Shown: positions 37,611 to 51,176, counted from the stretch's first letter. The stretch: 64,000 nt of DNA from Pogonophryne albipinna (GCA_028583405.1 CM053253.1:11233112-11297111), one strand, 5' to 3'. The notes: generated by a model not told the origin, from the letters alone. Translations and numbers: made by a program.

Positions 37611-40600
37611 GATTCAATGCCGTTCTTAAGGTTGCAATTCAATAATACATAACTCTTATTTTTTAAATAATCCATCAATTCTTCAGGGACTCTACTGGAG
37701 GATTTCCCCCAACCTGGCAATCTGAAAGTTGTTTTTATAATTATAACTAGTCTATAAAGCATTAGGATATGACGTGTAAACCAATGATATGACCATAAAT
37801 TACACCCCATAAAACCATTATATAGGATGCCTTGTTAGAAGGTATAGTGCCAACACATCAATTGCCATTATCAGTCATGAGGATGCATTGTGTTTATCTT
37901 CACACAGGGGGGCAATGAATCTGTGGTGTGCAGATGTTTAGCAATTTGTAACAATCAGCAGGTGTGAGGGATCAAGCCATTGCAGGTGTATAGTGACTGT
38001 CTTTACTGTTACGTGCAGTGCATTTATACAGCCTATAGTCCACAACTTCTGAAAACGTTTTCACACAAACTGCAGGCCTGTATATGGATTGTTTGTGTCT
38101 AATGTGCGAGATGAATAAAGTTTTGTTTTCATAGAGAGTTTGATTTACACTCTTCTCCCAGCAATGCGGTTAATACATTATGTAAAACACATCTTGTAAA
38201 TCATTTCAAACAAGTTACTTGGGTAGTAAATGAAAAGACAGTTTGCTAGTCTACACGTGTCCTACAAATCCATTAAGGAAAAACATCCCATCATCTGGAA
38301 ACATCTAGTTTTTGTATGTGCTGGCATGTCTGTGGGAAAGAACACGGTGATAAACAACATTGGATAGGCTAGTTAATTTTCCCCTAGCTTGTTAGTGCAA
38401 AATTCATGAAAAACTGTCAAATATAGAAAGGTCGTCAGCCGTTATTTTCCTAAATCATTGATAAATTGCTTGACCCGTGTTGCTCTGAAGGTAACACAAT
38501 TATACTGTGACTGTGTTATGCTATGACGTTAATATTTAATGTTCATGGCCTGACTGAAACACTGATTTAAACTCGCATAGATAAAATCACAAAAAGCTGA
38601 GAGAATACACTCCCCAAGCCTTAATCACATTTGCTTGTTTTATCTGAGTATATATTTAGTTTTTATCTTTTGACTGAAAAGAATACAGGCTGAATGCATT
38701 GTGTTCCCAAAGAGCACTCTCACTTTGTTAAATGATGAGTAACAAAAGCAGAAAATGAGACTGGAATGGACAAAAGTGTTTATTAGAACATGAATTTTAA
38801 AACAGAAACATGTCAAACTAACCCTAATGATCCCACAGTCTTAATTATTAAAATGATGAGGTTCAGGCCAGGATTAATTAGTTATCAGGGTTGTAATAAA
38901 AGTCCACCTGCTATAACCTCGGTCATCATATGAATTATTCTGCTGTACCACCAACCCCGATACACCCGGAGTGGGGGTGGGGGGGGGCAGCAGGATATGA
39001 TCAGCTCTCTTCTGGTGCTGCAGTGACAGACTCAGGATCCGGAGAGTGATTCAGCCTCGGTAAAAATGCACAGTCACACTCTTGTGTAAGAGCCAAAATA
39101 ACAAATCAATCAAACTATTAGTTCTGCTCTGCCTTTGGAATAAAACAGGTAATTACCGGGGAAGGTGTAATGTTGCTCACCCTGGCTAGAGACTATTTCC
39201 AGAGCAGATGAGATGCTGTTAAGTATTCAGTGTTCCTTATCATCTCCATCCTGCTGGGTGGTGAGGAACCAGACTAACAAGGCTGCAGCTCAGTCCAGCC
39301 AACAAAATATGTGGTGGACAGAGGATTTCCGGACCATTCAGATTTGTTGTGATTATTACAGGTGTGTCATCATGGTGTTCAGAATGAGAGGTGTGTGAGG
39401 TTGTGTCAAAGCACACGTCACATTTAGATGTTCACAAAAACAAAACAGGACACAATGCGACCTTTATGATTAATAAATCAGAGGGAGCCACTCATTATAT
39501 TTAAATGTTTACTTGGGCTTTCATTATACATGCTGTGAGTCCTACCGCTTCATTGCAGAGATTATGATCTAGTTGTCCTAAATAAAGTATATATTGTTAA
39601 CATAAAAAAGAGCAAGTTTTAAGTGAGAGGTGTGAAATATTACATCTCTCTTTAACACATCCTACATTAACATACAGGTGTACATGCATCTTCTATTTAC
39701 TATCTTTAGACGTGTATTCACACATACAGTATCCCGTCCCTGCATAGAAGGGTGAAAGAGACAAATTAAAGACTGAAAATAACACCTTATATCCACTAAA
39801 TCACTTTGTAAACAAAGATGGCAGTTAGGAAACACTGTGCTAACAGCAGATGAAAGTATCCATCTGCGATCACACTTCACTGTAATCACAGATGGATCAG
39901 AAATGTGCTGCACGTTACATAACCCAGATATCGACAACTAATTAATGAGATGCCACAGTAATGGGAAGTTAGAAAAGTTGTCTGTTGTCTTACACACTGA
40001 CACGCAGACACTTCCACAGAGGCGTCCTTACTTTGGGAAGTGTTGCTGGAGGCTGGGAGCAGGTTGGGAGCGGGCAGCAGAGTTCTGGGCGTCGGGCCAT
40101 GGATCTGCCTGGCAACACTGCAGCTCCCCACAGATGTAACTGTAACTACAGGCAGCCCTTACAGCATTGAGCGTTAGTTAACAGAACAGTAACCTCTGCG
40201 GTCTCATAGATGTGGACTTTTATTAGTGTTGATCAAAGTGTTTGGATACTTTATTCTACCACAGCACTTTTTTTTATGTTTATTATTTTAGCAGGAACAA
40301 TCATTTATATTTGTATTGTTTATTTTTGTATGTGTATACCTATTGACATAATTCAGCAAAAAGTTGCAAAGGCCACAAATAATGCACCATTACAGCTGAT
40401 TTTTCTTCAACCGTGTTATTGGAGATGTTTGTCCAAGATGTTTGGAACTGGAGGCAAAGTTACACTTAAGGTCCATTTACGCTGCAACTTTGGGCTGTTG
40501 CAGAGGAAATTTGACATTCTTGAGATGAGTTTGGTGAAATCTTTAGTCGTCACCGTCACACCAAACAAACTCCGAGGGTATTACTGTTGTTGAAGGACAT

Positions 40601-40754
40601 CCATTGTTGATAAATCACCAGCAAGACTCAGCAAAACTGCATCGACTCCTGTTCAGTTTGTCTTGCAGTAATGGAACGCACCAAACACTGCCACCTACTG
40701 GTGAGAGCAATACATGCGTGACTCTGAGGTAAAGAGGTAAATGATGAAATATCA
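37611..40754. other. Non-coding stretch, 3.1 kb
   Basis: No exon, RNA gene or repeat family was identified; short random frames only. Confidence 0.35.
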
Positions 40755-40762
40755 CACTAAAC

Positions 40763-41797
40763 CAGTGGTTCTCAAACTTTTTCTGTCAGGTCCCCCCTTT
40801 GGAGAAAAAAAAAAGTCGGGCCCCCCCAACACCAATAGTCAGGCTCAGTGGCGGTGCCAGAGATTTATTTTGGGGGTGCTGTGGGGTAGCTTGACGTTTC
40901 ATAGAGGGTGCTCAAACATTTAGGGTTTCCCATTAATGTACCGGTCGCTACAGTGGAATTTTCTACTGCAACATTCCCCACACACACAATGTACCCGCGA
41001 CTGTTACAATGAAGGCTCAATATCAGCTCACGGCATATAGGTGTAAGCAGGGGTAAAGTGCTATTTTTATAGGTGGTGTGTGATCTCACATAGGTCACAC
41101 AAGCTCCCCCGGGAAGATTTTTAAATATTGAAGTTAAAAGCATCAATCTGGTGCACTTTGAGAGCTAAATGAAGAGATCTGGATACATCTCTCAACACCC
41201 ATATGAAACAGAACTGTAAACAGATGTACTATTTCTTTATGGATATTTTACAAATCACTCCCTTTTAAACTTTATTCTTTTTTTAATGTCATATAGTATT
41301 TCAAACCTGTTTTTAATTTATTCTTTTATTTTTGTATAACTATAATGATCATATAAATGTGTGCCTCGGAAATAATTGTTTACATTAATGGTGACCAAAA
41401 CGTTTGAGACCCACTGAGATAAAACTGAGAGAGTCCTTTAGCTCACTGAGTCTCTCAGTCTGACAGGAGAGGACTCTCCTCCACCTTGTTGTTGAAAAAA
41501 CTCCTTATATCCGTTAGCGTAGCTCGCTAGCACCAGAAGCTAACAACAACGATCTCCGGTACCGGTGCGCTCTCTCTCTCGCTCTCTCGCTCGCGCACGC
41601 AGACAAAATGGCTTGTTCCACACACACACAGAGCCGAGCTATAATTAAACACAGAGACCCAGACGTAATAGTACTGTATCATATTATTTTCGAATCAATA
41701 TTTTTCAAAATGTGATTTTTTTTTTTTTTTAAATAACCATTTTTCCTCCTGGTCTCTCGCGCCCCCCCTGTCATGCCCCCCACTTTGAGAACCACTG
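40763..41797. mobile_element. Non-autonomous hAT element with perfect 8-bp target duplication
   Basis: The ends CAGTGGTTCTCAAA and TTTGAGAACCACTG are perfect 14-bp inverted repeats. CACTAAAC flanks both sides exactly (40755-40762 and 41798-41805), the 8-bp hAT hallmark. The 1035-bp interior has no transposase. It holds a module shared with 7946-9253 (here 40921-41550), a run of CT/CG simple sequence near 41570, and GTTTGAGACCCACTG at about 41403-41417, which looks like a second, internal copy of the terminus. Confidence 0.92.
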
Positions 41798-41805
41798 CAC
41801 TAAAC

Positions 41806-43170
41806 AAAGGTCAAGTTGTAAGAATTGTAGTACAAGTGTAAGTATTTTTTTTTTAATATATATTTTTGTACAGTTTTCAAATCACCCTTATAACACACTG
41901 TGAGATCAGAGTTGATGTAAGCTTAAGTGTCGACAAGAGGCATTAAAAGTATATCAGTCTCAGAATTGAAGGACCATAGCCCCTCAATGTGGTTGTTGCT
42001 CTACACTTCCCTCTTTACAAACGAACCAAACACAATATGACATGAAATGACGCAGAATACACTAATAGCAACAAAAAGCCTCACAAGATCAGCTATTGAG
42101 GTTTTTTTTATTGCGTATATGTGCAAGCTCCTAGGCCAATTATTTATTTATTTTGCTAAGTTTCCAGACCACGAGACCTAGAGGATGACGCACGTTTGTG
42201 ACATGTCTCAGCTTGCTTCTATTTTCCTTTCCATTGATCTGGCACAGTGTGACGTGCAATGTGTAGAATCTATAGACGCCTTTCTTCCTGACGCAGGCAC
42301 ATTCATTTGGTTTAATGTGTGATACTTTTTGAAATGATCATCTAAAACATGTATCAACTTCTACTGTAATCTGGCATGAATATTCATCATTTTGTTGCCT
42401 TTTGAAACAGTATTATTTCAAATGTCATTGCATCTTTAATGTTATTTCTAGTGTTTGTGATTCAACTCAGGTTTAAAGCGTTTAATTTGTAATTCATGTC
42501 TCTCACCAAGCTTGCAATAAAGTACATTGAGTCAAGTATCTTTGTGTTGGCATTCATCACAAGTACAGTACATCTCCGAGGACTTCACAGGGATTGAGCA
42601 CTCCAATTAATCACAGCATTGTATAAGCACAGTTTCAAATGTTATCACCTGGGTTGTGTAAAACAGAAATGTAGCAAAACAAAACCAGCAGGAAAACACA
42701 AGACACACATTTGCATACAAAAAACACGTACAAAAGACATGACAAGTGAGCAAAACGGGAATCATTCTTCGGCTGGACCATGTTTAATGCATCAAAGCAT
42801 ATTCTTGCACAGTGTAAGACAAATGCACAAAGTTTACCTACTAAACCTACAGTCCTGCATGCTGGCAGAGTTTTCGGCAGCACGACATATTTCAGCTGGA
42901 CAAATGGCCAATATCTCAGTGTGTTTGGCGTTGAGGTGATTCATACGTTTTTTTAATCTGTCTGGGATAAACTTGTGGGTACTTTTTGCAATATTGTTCT
43001 GTTATTCTACTATAAGCAGAATACTTACTTTTGAAATAGTGTAGAAGACATACAAATGATGAAGTACAAAGACCAAACTACAGTGGTTTATCTCTTTTAG
43101 TGACCCTGTAGCTGTGAGGCTAAAGTGCAAAGCATAAAGGGCATTAACATGGAGAAGCTGTTTCACTTTA
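41806..43170. other. Non-coding stretch
   Basis: No gene or repeat recognised; the 106-aa frame at 42619 has no domain or splice support. Confidence 0.35.
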
Positions 43171-43201
43171 AATTATACATGCAGGTAATTATACATGCAG
43201 G
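43171..43201. repeat. 15-bp direct duplication at the 5' border of LINE copy B
   Basis: AATTATACATGCAGG occurs at 43171-43185 and 43187-43201, immediately before the LINE-derived block. Confidence 0.85.
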
Positions 43202-43372
43202 GTGTCGTTTTTCTCATACTGATATTCTAAACAATCTGTGCTGTTGTATTTGCTGTAAAGTGTCTCTACTGTAGGCTATTTTTATTATATGTACAGCACT
43301 TTGGCTCGACCAAAAATCGTTTATAAATGTGCTATAAATAAAACTTGATTTGATTTGATTTGATTTAATTTG
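43200..43372 (+). mobile_element. L2-type LINE 3'-end copy B
   Basis: It is nearly identical to copy A (37447-37610), starting at the same GGGTGTCG and ending in AATAAAACTTGATTTGATTT with a longer (GATTT)n tail. Short, non-coding, and recent by its high identity to copy A. Confidence 0.8.
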
Positions 43373-43670
43373 GGGATCTGAATAGAAAGCTTTGCTCCTT
43401 TCTCACACATCAACCTTTTTAATTCAAAGAGACCGCTTCCACTGTTTTAATGAATTGAAATATGATAGTAAAGCTACTCGGCCTCGAGAAGAAAAATATC
43501 AATAAACCTTGGCTGAATTCACTTCTTACACTCAGGTCTGGCCTGTTAAACAGTCAAAACCTCAGCAAGGGTCGCGGTAAATCATTGATGAGCATCCTTG
43601 CAAATAAATAGCCTACAAATTATATTTTTTAACAACAGATTTTAAGATATTAAACTACTAACTGAAGATT

Positions 43671-43805
43671 AAAGAAGCCCTTTTATTCTGTTTTGAGTTC
43701 TGTCTTTCCTGTAGTGTGTTATATAGGTTTCTGTGCATGTTAATGGTCTGCAAAGGCTAAACTCTCAAGTTCCCCCAGAGGGAGTTTCTCACACTTCCCC
43801 TTTAA
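43671..43805 (+). mobile_element. Left-end fragment of the GGCCCTATTATG MITE family
   Basis: AAAGAAGCCCTTTTATTCTG, CTTTCCTGTAGTGTGTTATA, GTGCATGTTAATGGTCTGCA and CCCCCAGAGGGAGTTTCTCA follow the family order. The right half is missing. Confidence 0.55.
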
Positions 43806-43855
43806 AGTAATGGCTTTATCTTTATTTCTCTGTGCATAGAGAATTTTGTGTACGC

Positions 43856-43920
43856 TTATGAGAATATTGAAAATGTGAAGCTTAGCCAGGTACTGCTTAG
43901 CTTAGCTTAGCCTAAAGAGA
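43856..43920. repeat. Fragment of the TTAGCTTAG repeat family
   Basis: GCTTAGCTTAGCTTAGCCTA with flanking AGCTTAGCCAGGTA resembles the central part of the repeat at 25631. Confidence 0.35.
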
Positions 43921-45654
43921 GGGTAACAGCAAGCTCTGCATGCTTACAGACTTCCAATTTTATTTTTAAATGAATTGTCACTTCTGCCCTCAGAGATGTG
44001 CTTTTCTTATTTCTCTCCTTTATTCCTTGCCTCCGTTTATCTAGGATGAGAATTTTGCCTGCCATACATTGTGTGAATGTAATCCAATTCAGAGGAATGT
44101 TTGCAGCTGCAGCCAAGAGTCATTGTTATACATTGAGACACCCTATCTGGAAAAAGCCACCAAACCGCCTTTACAATCACAGCGCGAGGGATAAGTCATG
44201 TTTGGTTTTAATCCTCAGAAGCAGCTGCAGTCAGAACACTACAATGCGTTTTACAGCAGAAGGGCCTGTATCATGTGGGAGAAAACGCTGCCTAAGATGA
44301 ACCCAGGAAAATATTTACAGATGAAAATGTTGTTTATTCAACAGGATTATCAATGGCCAGCTAGATAAAAGAGCCTTTGAGGTTATATTAACAAAATATA
44401 CTCCGATTAAGCTACTGTCAGAATGTAAATGTAAGTGCTTTTGTGTAGCATTTGCATGCAGCACCCTATAATCGTGCAGCGATGTACCCTCATGGTCACA
44501 AAGATTTTTTTTAAATACCGTTATGGCATGTTCTGAACATTCAAAAAAGTACATCGAGCTTTCAAGCTTATCTTAATTGCTTTTGCTTGTTATATTCCTC
44601 CCCAGTCCATCAAAAATAAACCGCATTTACAGTTGCAGTTTGGAGGATAACTCAGTTTGTGTTCTTGCCACAGCTGCTCCTGTGAGGATTAAAAACAGCT
44701 CAAATGTGTTTGGTATACACCAGATAAAACTGCAAACTGTGTGAGACAGTAACCGTAAACCTTATAATATTTATTCACCTTATATTCATAATAGCAGATA
44801 CAAACTGAAAAAAAGTGCTTTGGCTTTTGCTGGTCCCCAAAAGGGACTTAAAGAGAGCCTGAGCTCATTGAAGGTAAGCGCACATGTGTGTCCTTGAATG
44901 TTGCAAAAATAATTAATATATATACAATTATGTAAAACCCAAAAATGTTATTCAGCCACAGCTAGTGTGTGTTATCTCCATCAGAATTAAATATAAAAAC
45001 AGTATGTAATTTAAAATGGGTTTATTTATAGAAATCAAAGTGATATGTTTTGTAAATTATTTTTAGTTTTAACGTTATTCATTCATTTGCAACGTCAAGA
45101 CTCTTTACAAATGAATGCCATTATACCGCATTATACCCTTCCTCTTTTTCTGATGAAATATCAAACAGTCGATTGCTACTCAAGTCTCTCTCAGATCATC
45201 ATTCAGATACATTATTTATTTTGTGTGTTTTGTTTTTGGCTATTGTGTGTTTTCAATCTCTAATTAGCCCAGCTGTTCTTTTATCCAGTATAAATAGAAG
45301 CTGGGATATTATGTTCACCAGCTTGTGTTCGGCAATATGCATTGATGGTTAAAAAGAAAAAGGTTTCTAATCCAGCCTTAATGCAAGCTCATTAAAAGGC
45401 GACATCAATGTATGATGCTTCCAGGACAAATTCCAAACATGCATTTGTACAAATATCATAACTTTAACAAGTTTCCATCTACCTGAGCATAAGACTGTCC
45501 AATATCCTCACTCCTTTTCCTTTGCTATGTATGCAGCACAGTAAAAATAGACTTGCTTTTTTTTCAATGGATTGAACAATGCCACTTTCTTCTCAAATGA
45601 CTGAAAGCGTTGATGTTTTAAATCTTTGTTTACATTTCAATTTAGATATATCAA
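43921..45654. other. Non-coding stretch
   Basis: No gene, RNA or repeat recognised beyond short random frames. Confidence 0.35.
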
Positions 45655-45765
45655 AGTTTAGCTGAGTGGCTGCTAGCTGTAGCTTCATACTGTATGTACT
45701 GTGCAAACATGAGAGTGATAACAATCTTCTGATCTTCATTGCAAACTATTCCTTTTAAACATACT
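45655..45765 (-). repeat. Fragment of the TTAGCTTAG repeat family, opposite orientation
   Basis: GTAGCTTCATACTGTATGTA, CAAACATGAGAGTGATAACA, ATCTTCTGATCTTCATTGCA and ACTATTCCTTTTAA match the end of the family read in reverse. Confidence 0.45.
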
Positions 45766-46016
45766 CTGTGTCATCGTTCCTGAAATGTGAACGCTCTGCT
45801 AAAAAACACAAAGTTATTTACAGGCTCATAAATGTTTAAAGTCACCCCAGTGAAGCAAACTAATGGTAAATCCAGTAGGTCAAACAAAATACTAGTGTAA
45901 TTTGTTATTTATATCCTCCAAACATGTTCTATTTTGAACTTCATTAAATATCATTTCTATGGTAATTGTCTGTTTGTTGTTACTTTCCAAATACATGTTC
46001 TGCTGGGAGGAATGAG

Positions 46017-46200
46017 GGGTGTGGCGCAGTGGGTTAGTGTGTTGGTGTTCGGATCAGGGGGGCACAGGTTCAAACCCCACTGCAGTCAGTATGTCGTTGT
46101 GTCCCTGGGCAAGACACTTCACCCCAAATTGCTCCTGTGGGGATTGGCCACAGTATTGAGTATGTCGCTTTGGATAAAAGCGTCTAACATGTAATGTAAT
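46017..46200 (+). mobile_element. tRNA-derived SINE
   Basis: The head carries a Pol III A box (TGGCGCAGTGG, 46022-46032) and B box (GGTTCAAACCC, 46067-46077) at tRNA-like spacing. The body has GGGCAAGACACTTCACCCC, and the 3' region TTTGGATAAAAGCGTCTAAC is followed by an ATGTA-type tail. This layout is standard for teleost tRNA-SINEs whose 3' end matches a partner LINE. It is not a functional tRNA gene, since the acceptor stem does not close. Confidence 0.85.
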
Positions 46201-49200
46201 GAAAGTCATTACAAAGTCCAACTAATTCCAAGCCATCTGGAAGGCACAGACAGACAATGAAATCCTAATGAATACCTTAAACTGAGAAGTTTTAACTTTG
46301 AAACTGCATGTAACTTTTGAACCGATGTTGGTTGGAAATGTCATATGCATATTTCCCCTTTTTTTCTGTTGCTGAAGCAAAACAAGCCACACATGCTAGG
46401 ACCTGAGAAGGATGGTTTGTTATTTTGCGGGCTGTACGGTCTTGAATGAAGATTGGGATGGAGTAAACAATGGCAGGGCCGTCTTTCCCATTGACGGAAA
46501 CCCTCCCTTAATTACTTCCTTGTCTCTCCTTGTCTCTATTCTCATTTGTTACATCTTCTGTGACCTTTCTATTGGATGTGGTAGCAGTCAAACGTCAATG
46601 TGGAGCATATCATTGATAGAAGAATGGAGGTCATTACCAGCACTTCTCCTGGAGAGGGCTGTAATCTCGCAGAAAGCTGAGGCCAGAGCTGGAGTCGGCT
46701 TAATTACTGACCGCGCCTAATTGGCTCCTTGTATGGGCCGAGATGAAAGCGGGATGTGACACTTAAGGCTAGACTTCCTATGCCGTCTGCCCTTTGTGTC
46801 AGTCCCATTAACCTTTCTCTTCCACCTTCTCCTCTGCCTTTTTATGTTCAATTAAAGGCACTATGTAAATGAGCTGGAGTAGCAAGACTAAGAGCGTTGT
46901 CACGGACCATGTAATAGGCAATAATTGCACCCTAAATTACTTTAAAAGGTGGAGTTAGCATCTGAGAAGTAAACATTTTTGCTGCTTTGGTTGCTTTATG
47001 TAAGGTTTAAGCAAATGTGTGGACATGAATCATGTATGTCTCAAATATGTGTGTTTGCTTGTTACCACGTACATGGATACAAACTTAATTAGTTGCTGTG
47101 TTGAAGCTTTATGGAAAAAACCTCCATTAATAACACTGTGCATTCAAAATGAACAATACTTCAAAAGGAAGCTAAAAATCTGCAAAGTAAAGCCACGCTC
47201 TGTGTTTGCCCTTTGGGATATTGTAAGCTTTGGCATGTATTGTCAGTACTGTGTAATTAATCATACCACCTAACTGCATTCACAGGGTCCCCTTTGGTTA
47301 ATTGGACTGCAGCTGCAGAATGGACTAAGCGATGATTTATTCAGCAGGCAGGTGGAAGAGCGCTGCCCCCCCCTTCCAGGTACCAAGGATGAATGACTCA
47401 CTCCTGCACTCCTCCATCCCTCAGGCCAATCGAGTCTGAGGGCACATTTACAAGACGGGCCTCAGGGTGACAAAATGAGAGGAGGAAAGGTACAGTGGAA
47501 GCTATTTCCCCTACTTTTTACTCAAGACTTTTACCGGTAAGAGCAGATGGAGCAGAGAAAGATATTGGGAATCCTTTGAAAGTTTGCCAAGTAAACTTCT
47601 TCACAGTGCCTTTTTGCAAGTGAAAACAAACACCTGAGTAGACTAAAGGTAAAGCCTCTTAGACATTTGCTGCCACTTCACAGGTCTCTGTTTTATTTAC
47701 GGGTCACGCTGTGAGGCAGGCCGGTGGTAACTATATAAATTCAGTCTTGTTGGCACACCGAGCCTCCGTGCCAAGCATTGTTACTCGGTTTTATCTGAGG
47801 GCAGGAGTCTTTGGTCCACACCGAGTGTAAAGTAAAGTCTGTGTTACGACAGAGGCGCCCTTTATATGTGGTGTAACCAACTGTACAGAGACCTAATTTA
47901 ATCGTTTAGTAAACTAAAAGCAGTAGCCAAACCACTTGACATTACGTTTTAAACACTCATTTTGACTTTGTTAAAGGGATTATATTAGAATAAACTGTGA
48001 AATGATTGCTTCTAAAATGTCAGGCATTTATCATAGAATACATGTTAAAATGACCATGCAATATTGTACATGCTAGATTACAGTGTTAGTATGTATTCCC
48101 CTGTTCAAGCATATATAGCTTTTCACAGATAATCCATCAATTTGGAAAATAGATCATCTACGGAAGAGGAGCCCATGCATCAACATTAGGATTACACATG
48201 CTCTTGCTGTAGCTTGTTTCAGTGCTGCTGGCGTACCATTACCCTGAGATAACCACACTTAAATAGTTAATGCAGCGGTGGGGCCCCCTCTGCATTACAA
48301 ATGGGGCCATCCGTCTCTCCCAGACCCCCGAGGAAGGCAGTGCCACCGTCCATCTTCAGCAACTCTAATCATTCATCAATAGGCAGCTATCTGACACCTG
48401 CTTCCACAGGACACCCAACACTGCGATGTGGTCAGCGCCAGAGACGGACGTCCTGGTGTCAGAGAGAGGACCTGTCAACTGATATTACTCCAGACACCAC
48501 TGTGGTGCTCCTAAACTCCAACAGCTGGACTGCAGGCTCCACATTCAATCTGCTTATCTATTTTCGAAGTTGTCTAGACATCTGAAAAAGCACAAACTAA
48601 ATGGTGTGTTTACCAGATAAATGCACAATATGATGTAAGGGGAAATGTATTGATTTCTACATTAAAATGTGTTGACAGGTCTTAGAAAGACCTCCTGCAT
48701 TTGTGAATAAGATGTATATATGTATGTGTGGCCCAGTAGGAGCTGCTGAAAGTCTGATAAATTGACACAGCAGGGGTTGGTGCTGAATACAAGTTTGAAA
48801 AGGAAAAAGTCTGCAGGTTTGGAGGAAAAAGTTAGTGAACAAGACTTTTGTAACTTTCTCTGCCATTTTGACCATAACTTATTTTAATCAGTCTCTTATG
48901 ACTCCACAAAAACATTAAAGAGTGAAATACTGAATTGCTAAAGGTAACTATTGTGTAGATTGTGTAGACACTGAGGTAAAGTATTCCATTCCACAATGTT
49001 TTTGGAGATATTCTCAAGATGTCACTTTCTAGCCGCTGTTTGTTTAAATATGTTCTGTTTACTCTGGTGGAGAAGCCACAGTGCCCCCTTCTCCAATTTG
49101 CCTGACCGGGGATTGAATACTAGTCTAAATGCAATCGATAAGACTAATGAAGAAGTGACTCAACTCTGCAGCTGAGCCTGGGTCATGTTTCTTAGAGTTT

Positions 49201-49903
49201 GTAAACCTTTTATCCCCCACTGTAAAGCTGGCTCTTATTTGTTGTTGTGGTCATCACATCAGCACCCAGTTCCCATTGGAAATAAAAAAAACAGTGATAA
49301 AGCGGAGCCCAGATCCCCTCTCTAACAGCACAGATGCAGCCCGGGCTAGTTGCTTTCTCCCGGGACTGCAGCTGCCAGGCGGGGATTTGACAGGCCCCAA
49401 AATGGGCAGGCGGGCCCTTCCCTTTTGATCAATCAAGTAAGACAGAGAAGGGAGAGTGTGAATGTTAAAACTCCAGATGCATCATCACCAAGGTGACTCT
49501 CGTCTGTCTGTCTCCTCCCGACCGCTCCGAACACATGCTCATCTATCAGGGAGACAGAGCTTTTTTTGCTTTCTCTATTTAGTTGGATTTAAACCTGATG
49601 AGGGTCAGTTGAATTAAGCGGTAACCCATTTCAGCTGCCTGATTGTCATCTATGTAGAGCAGGCTTTAAATCACATTGCAGAATGTGGATAACTTAAGGA
49701 AATGGGGGGTTGTTACCTGCTGAAAATAAAACTGTGATCCATGAAAAAGCCTTAATTGTGTAAACCTTTTTAAAGGGTCCTTCTTAAATGTTAAAGTAGG
49801 GGAATATATTGTTTTGAGTGGATGGATTGTCTTGACATTGTCACTGTGCTTTCTGGACAACTGCGTCATTGATTCATGTTACCGCATTGTGTTTATTTTT
49901 CAG
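46201..49903. other. Non-coding stretch, 3.7 kb
   Basis: No gene is recognised. Frames at 46412 and 48301 (about 100 aa) have no domain, splice or composition support. Confidence 0.35.
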
Positions 49904-49972
49904 TGTTGGCAAACCTGCTACACCTCAGACTCAGATGAGGACTCAGAGCTGAAACCGATTTTCTCAGAGTAA
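49904..49972 (+). other. Possible terminal exon, 22 codons, unrecognised
   Basis: A strong acceptor (TGTTTATTTTTCAG) is followed by an open frame reading CWQTCYTSDSDEDSELKPIF, then SE and TAA. The acidic Ser/Asp/Glu tail looks like a protein C-terminus, but no upstream exon in a compatible frame was found and I do not recognise it. Chance is possible. Confidence 0.2.
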
Positions 49973-51170
49973 GACTACCCTCTGCTGGACATAGTCATCT
50001 GCCAGGAGGAGCTGAAGTGAACCATGTGGAGGGATATAAACATTGTCACAACAATATTATACAGGATATGTATGTCTCCAGAGAAAATCAGTACATAGAG
50101 GTGAAAGGAGGAGATGAGGTGCTAATTGCTCTTCTTCTAAAACATATAAATACGCAGTAAGAAACATTTTAAAGGGAAGAGGGTAACATGTTTCCCACTC
50201 AACATGCAATTACTGTTCATGATCAAGTATCGCCACAAGATGGTGGTATTACTCTGAAATGGTGTTGGCTTCAGTGTTATTTAGCAAATGTAATCTCTGT
50301 CTGCCACCTATTGGTAAAGACAGCAGACTGCCCTGTATTAACCAGGATTACAGATACTTACTACAAACCTTAATAGTTCATCTTTAGGGCATGAAGACTG
50401 CAAAAAGAAATGGTGATAGTAATATCTTTACGCTTTATGTTTAAAAAGCTGTTGTAGTAATACAAAATTGTGGTCACACAATTGCTGTCAGCTTGAGAGA
50501 TGGTGCACTGACGCTGACCCTGACCTCTGACCTCCCTTTAGAGGCACCAAGCAAAGAGAGTTGGCCTTCAGGGATTAATAGATTGTATGGCATTAATGTG
50601 ACTTGTTATTTCGATATAATGCAAAAGCAACACGGTGTGCATGATTCTTCACAATAATATACATTGATTGATTAGACTGTATGTAATGATATAACTGAAT
50701 TAAAAGAGAAAAGTAAGAGAATAACAAAAGTATGTATTTAAAAAAACTCAGAGACTTTGATTGTGATAGAACCGCAGACAATAATAAATACATTAAAAAA
50801 AGGTTGGCATGTTAAGGCTGCTGTTCCAAAAGAAAGGTTCAAATATGGGACTGTTTTAACCCGTGCAAATTTCACAAGCTTGAGTCACAGTATGACTGAT
50901 GCACCGCTGGATCTCAGTCCAAATATCTCCGGATGTGGATATGAAAGTATTTGAAAGAGAGAGTGCGTTGACTCAGCGACCGACAGACGGAGGTGAAATT
51001 AGGTAGTGTGAGAGCTCCTATTATCCCCCTCAGGAGTATCATATAAATACAGTGCTGTGTTCACTAAACAAGCAGCATGCGCTACTTCCTGTGTTTGTGT
51101 GAGTCAGATAGGCCTACTACTCATCAGCCAGGCCCCATCCCCCGCCCTCTAACCTCCATCCGCCCCCTCG
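49973..51170. other. Non-coding stretch upstream of candidate promoter
   Basis: No gene or repeat family recognised. Confidence 0.35.
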
Positions 51171-51176
51171 CTGAAG

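Noticed and set aside
46022..46095. Functional tRNA gene
   Set aside because: A and B boxes are present, but the arms do not form a proper cloverleaf and the sequence continues into a SINE body and tail.
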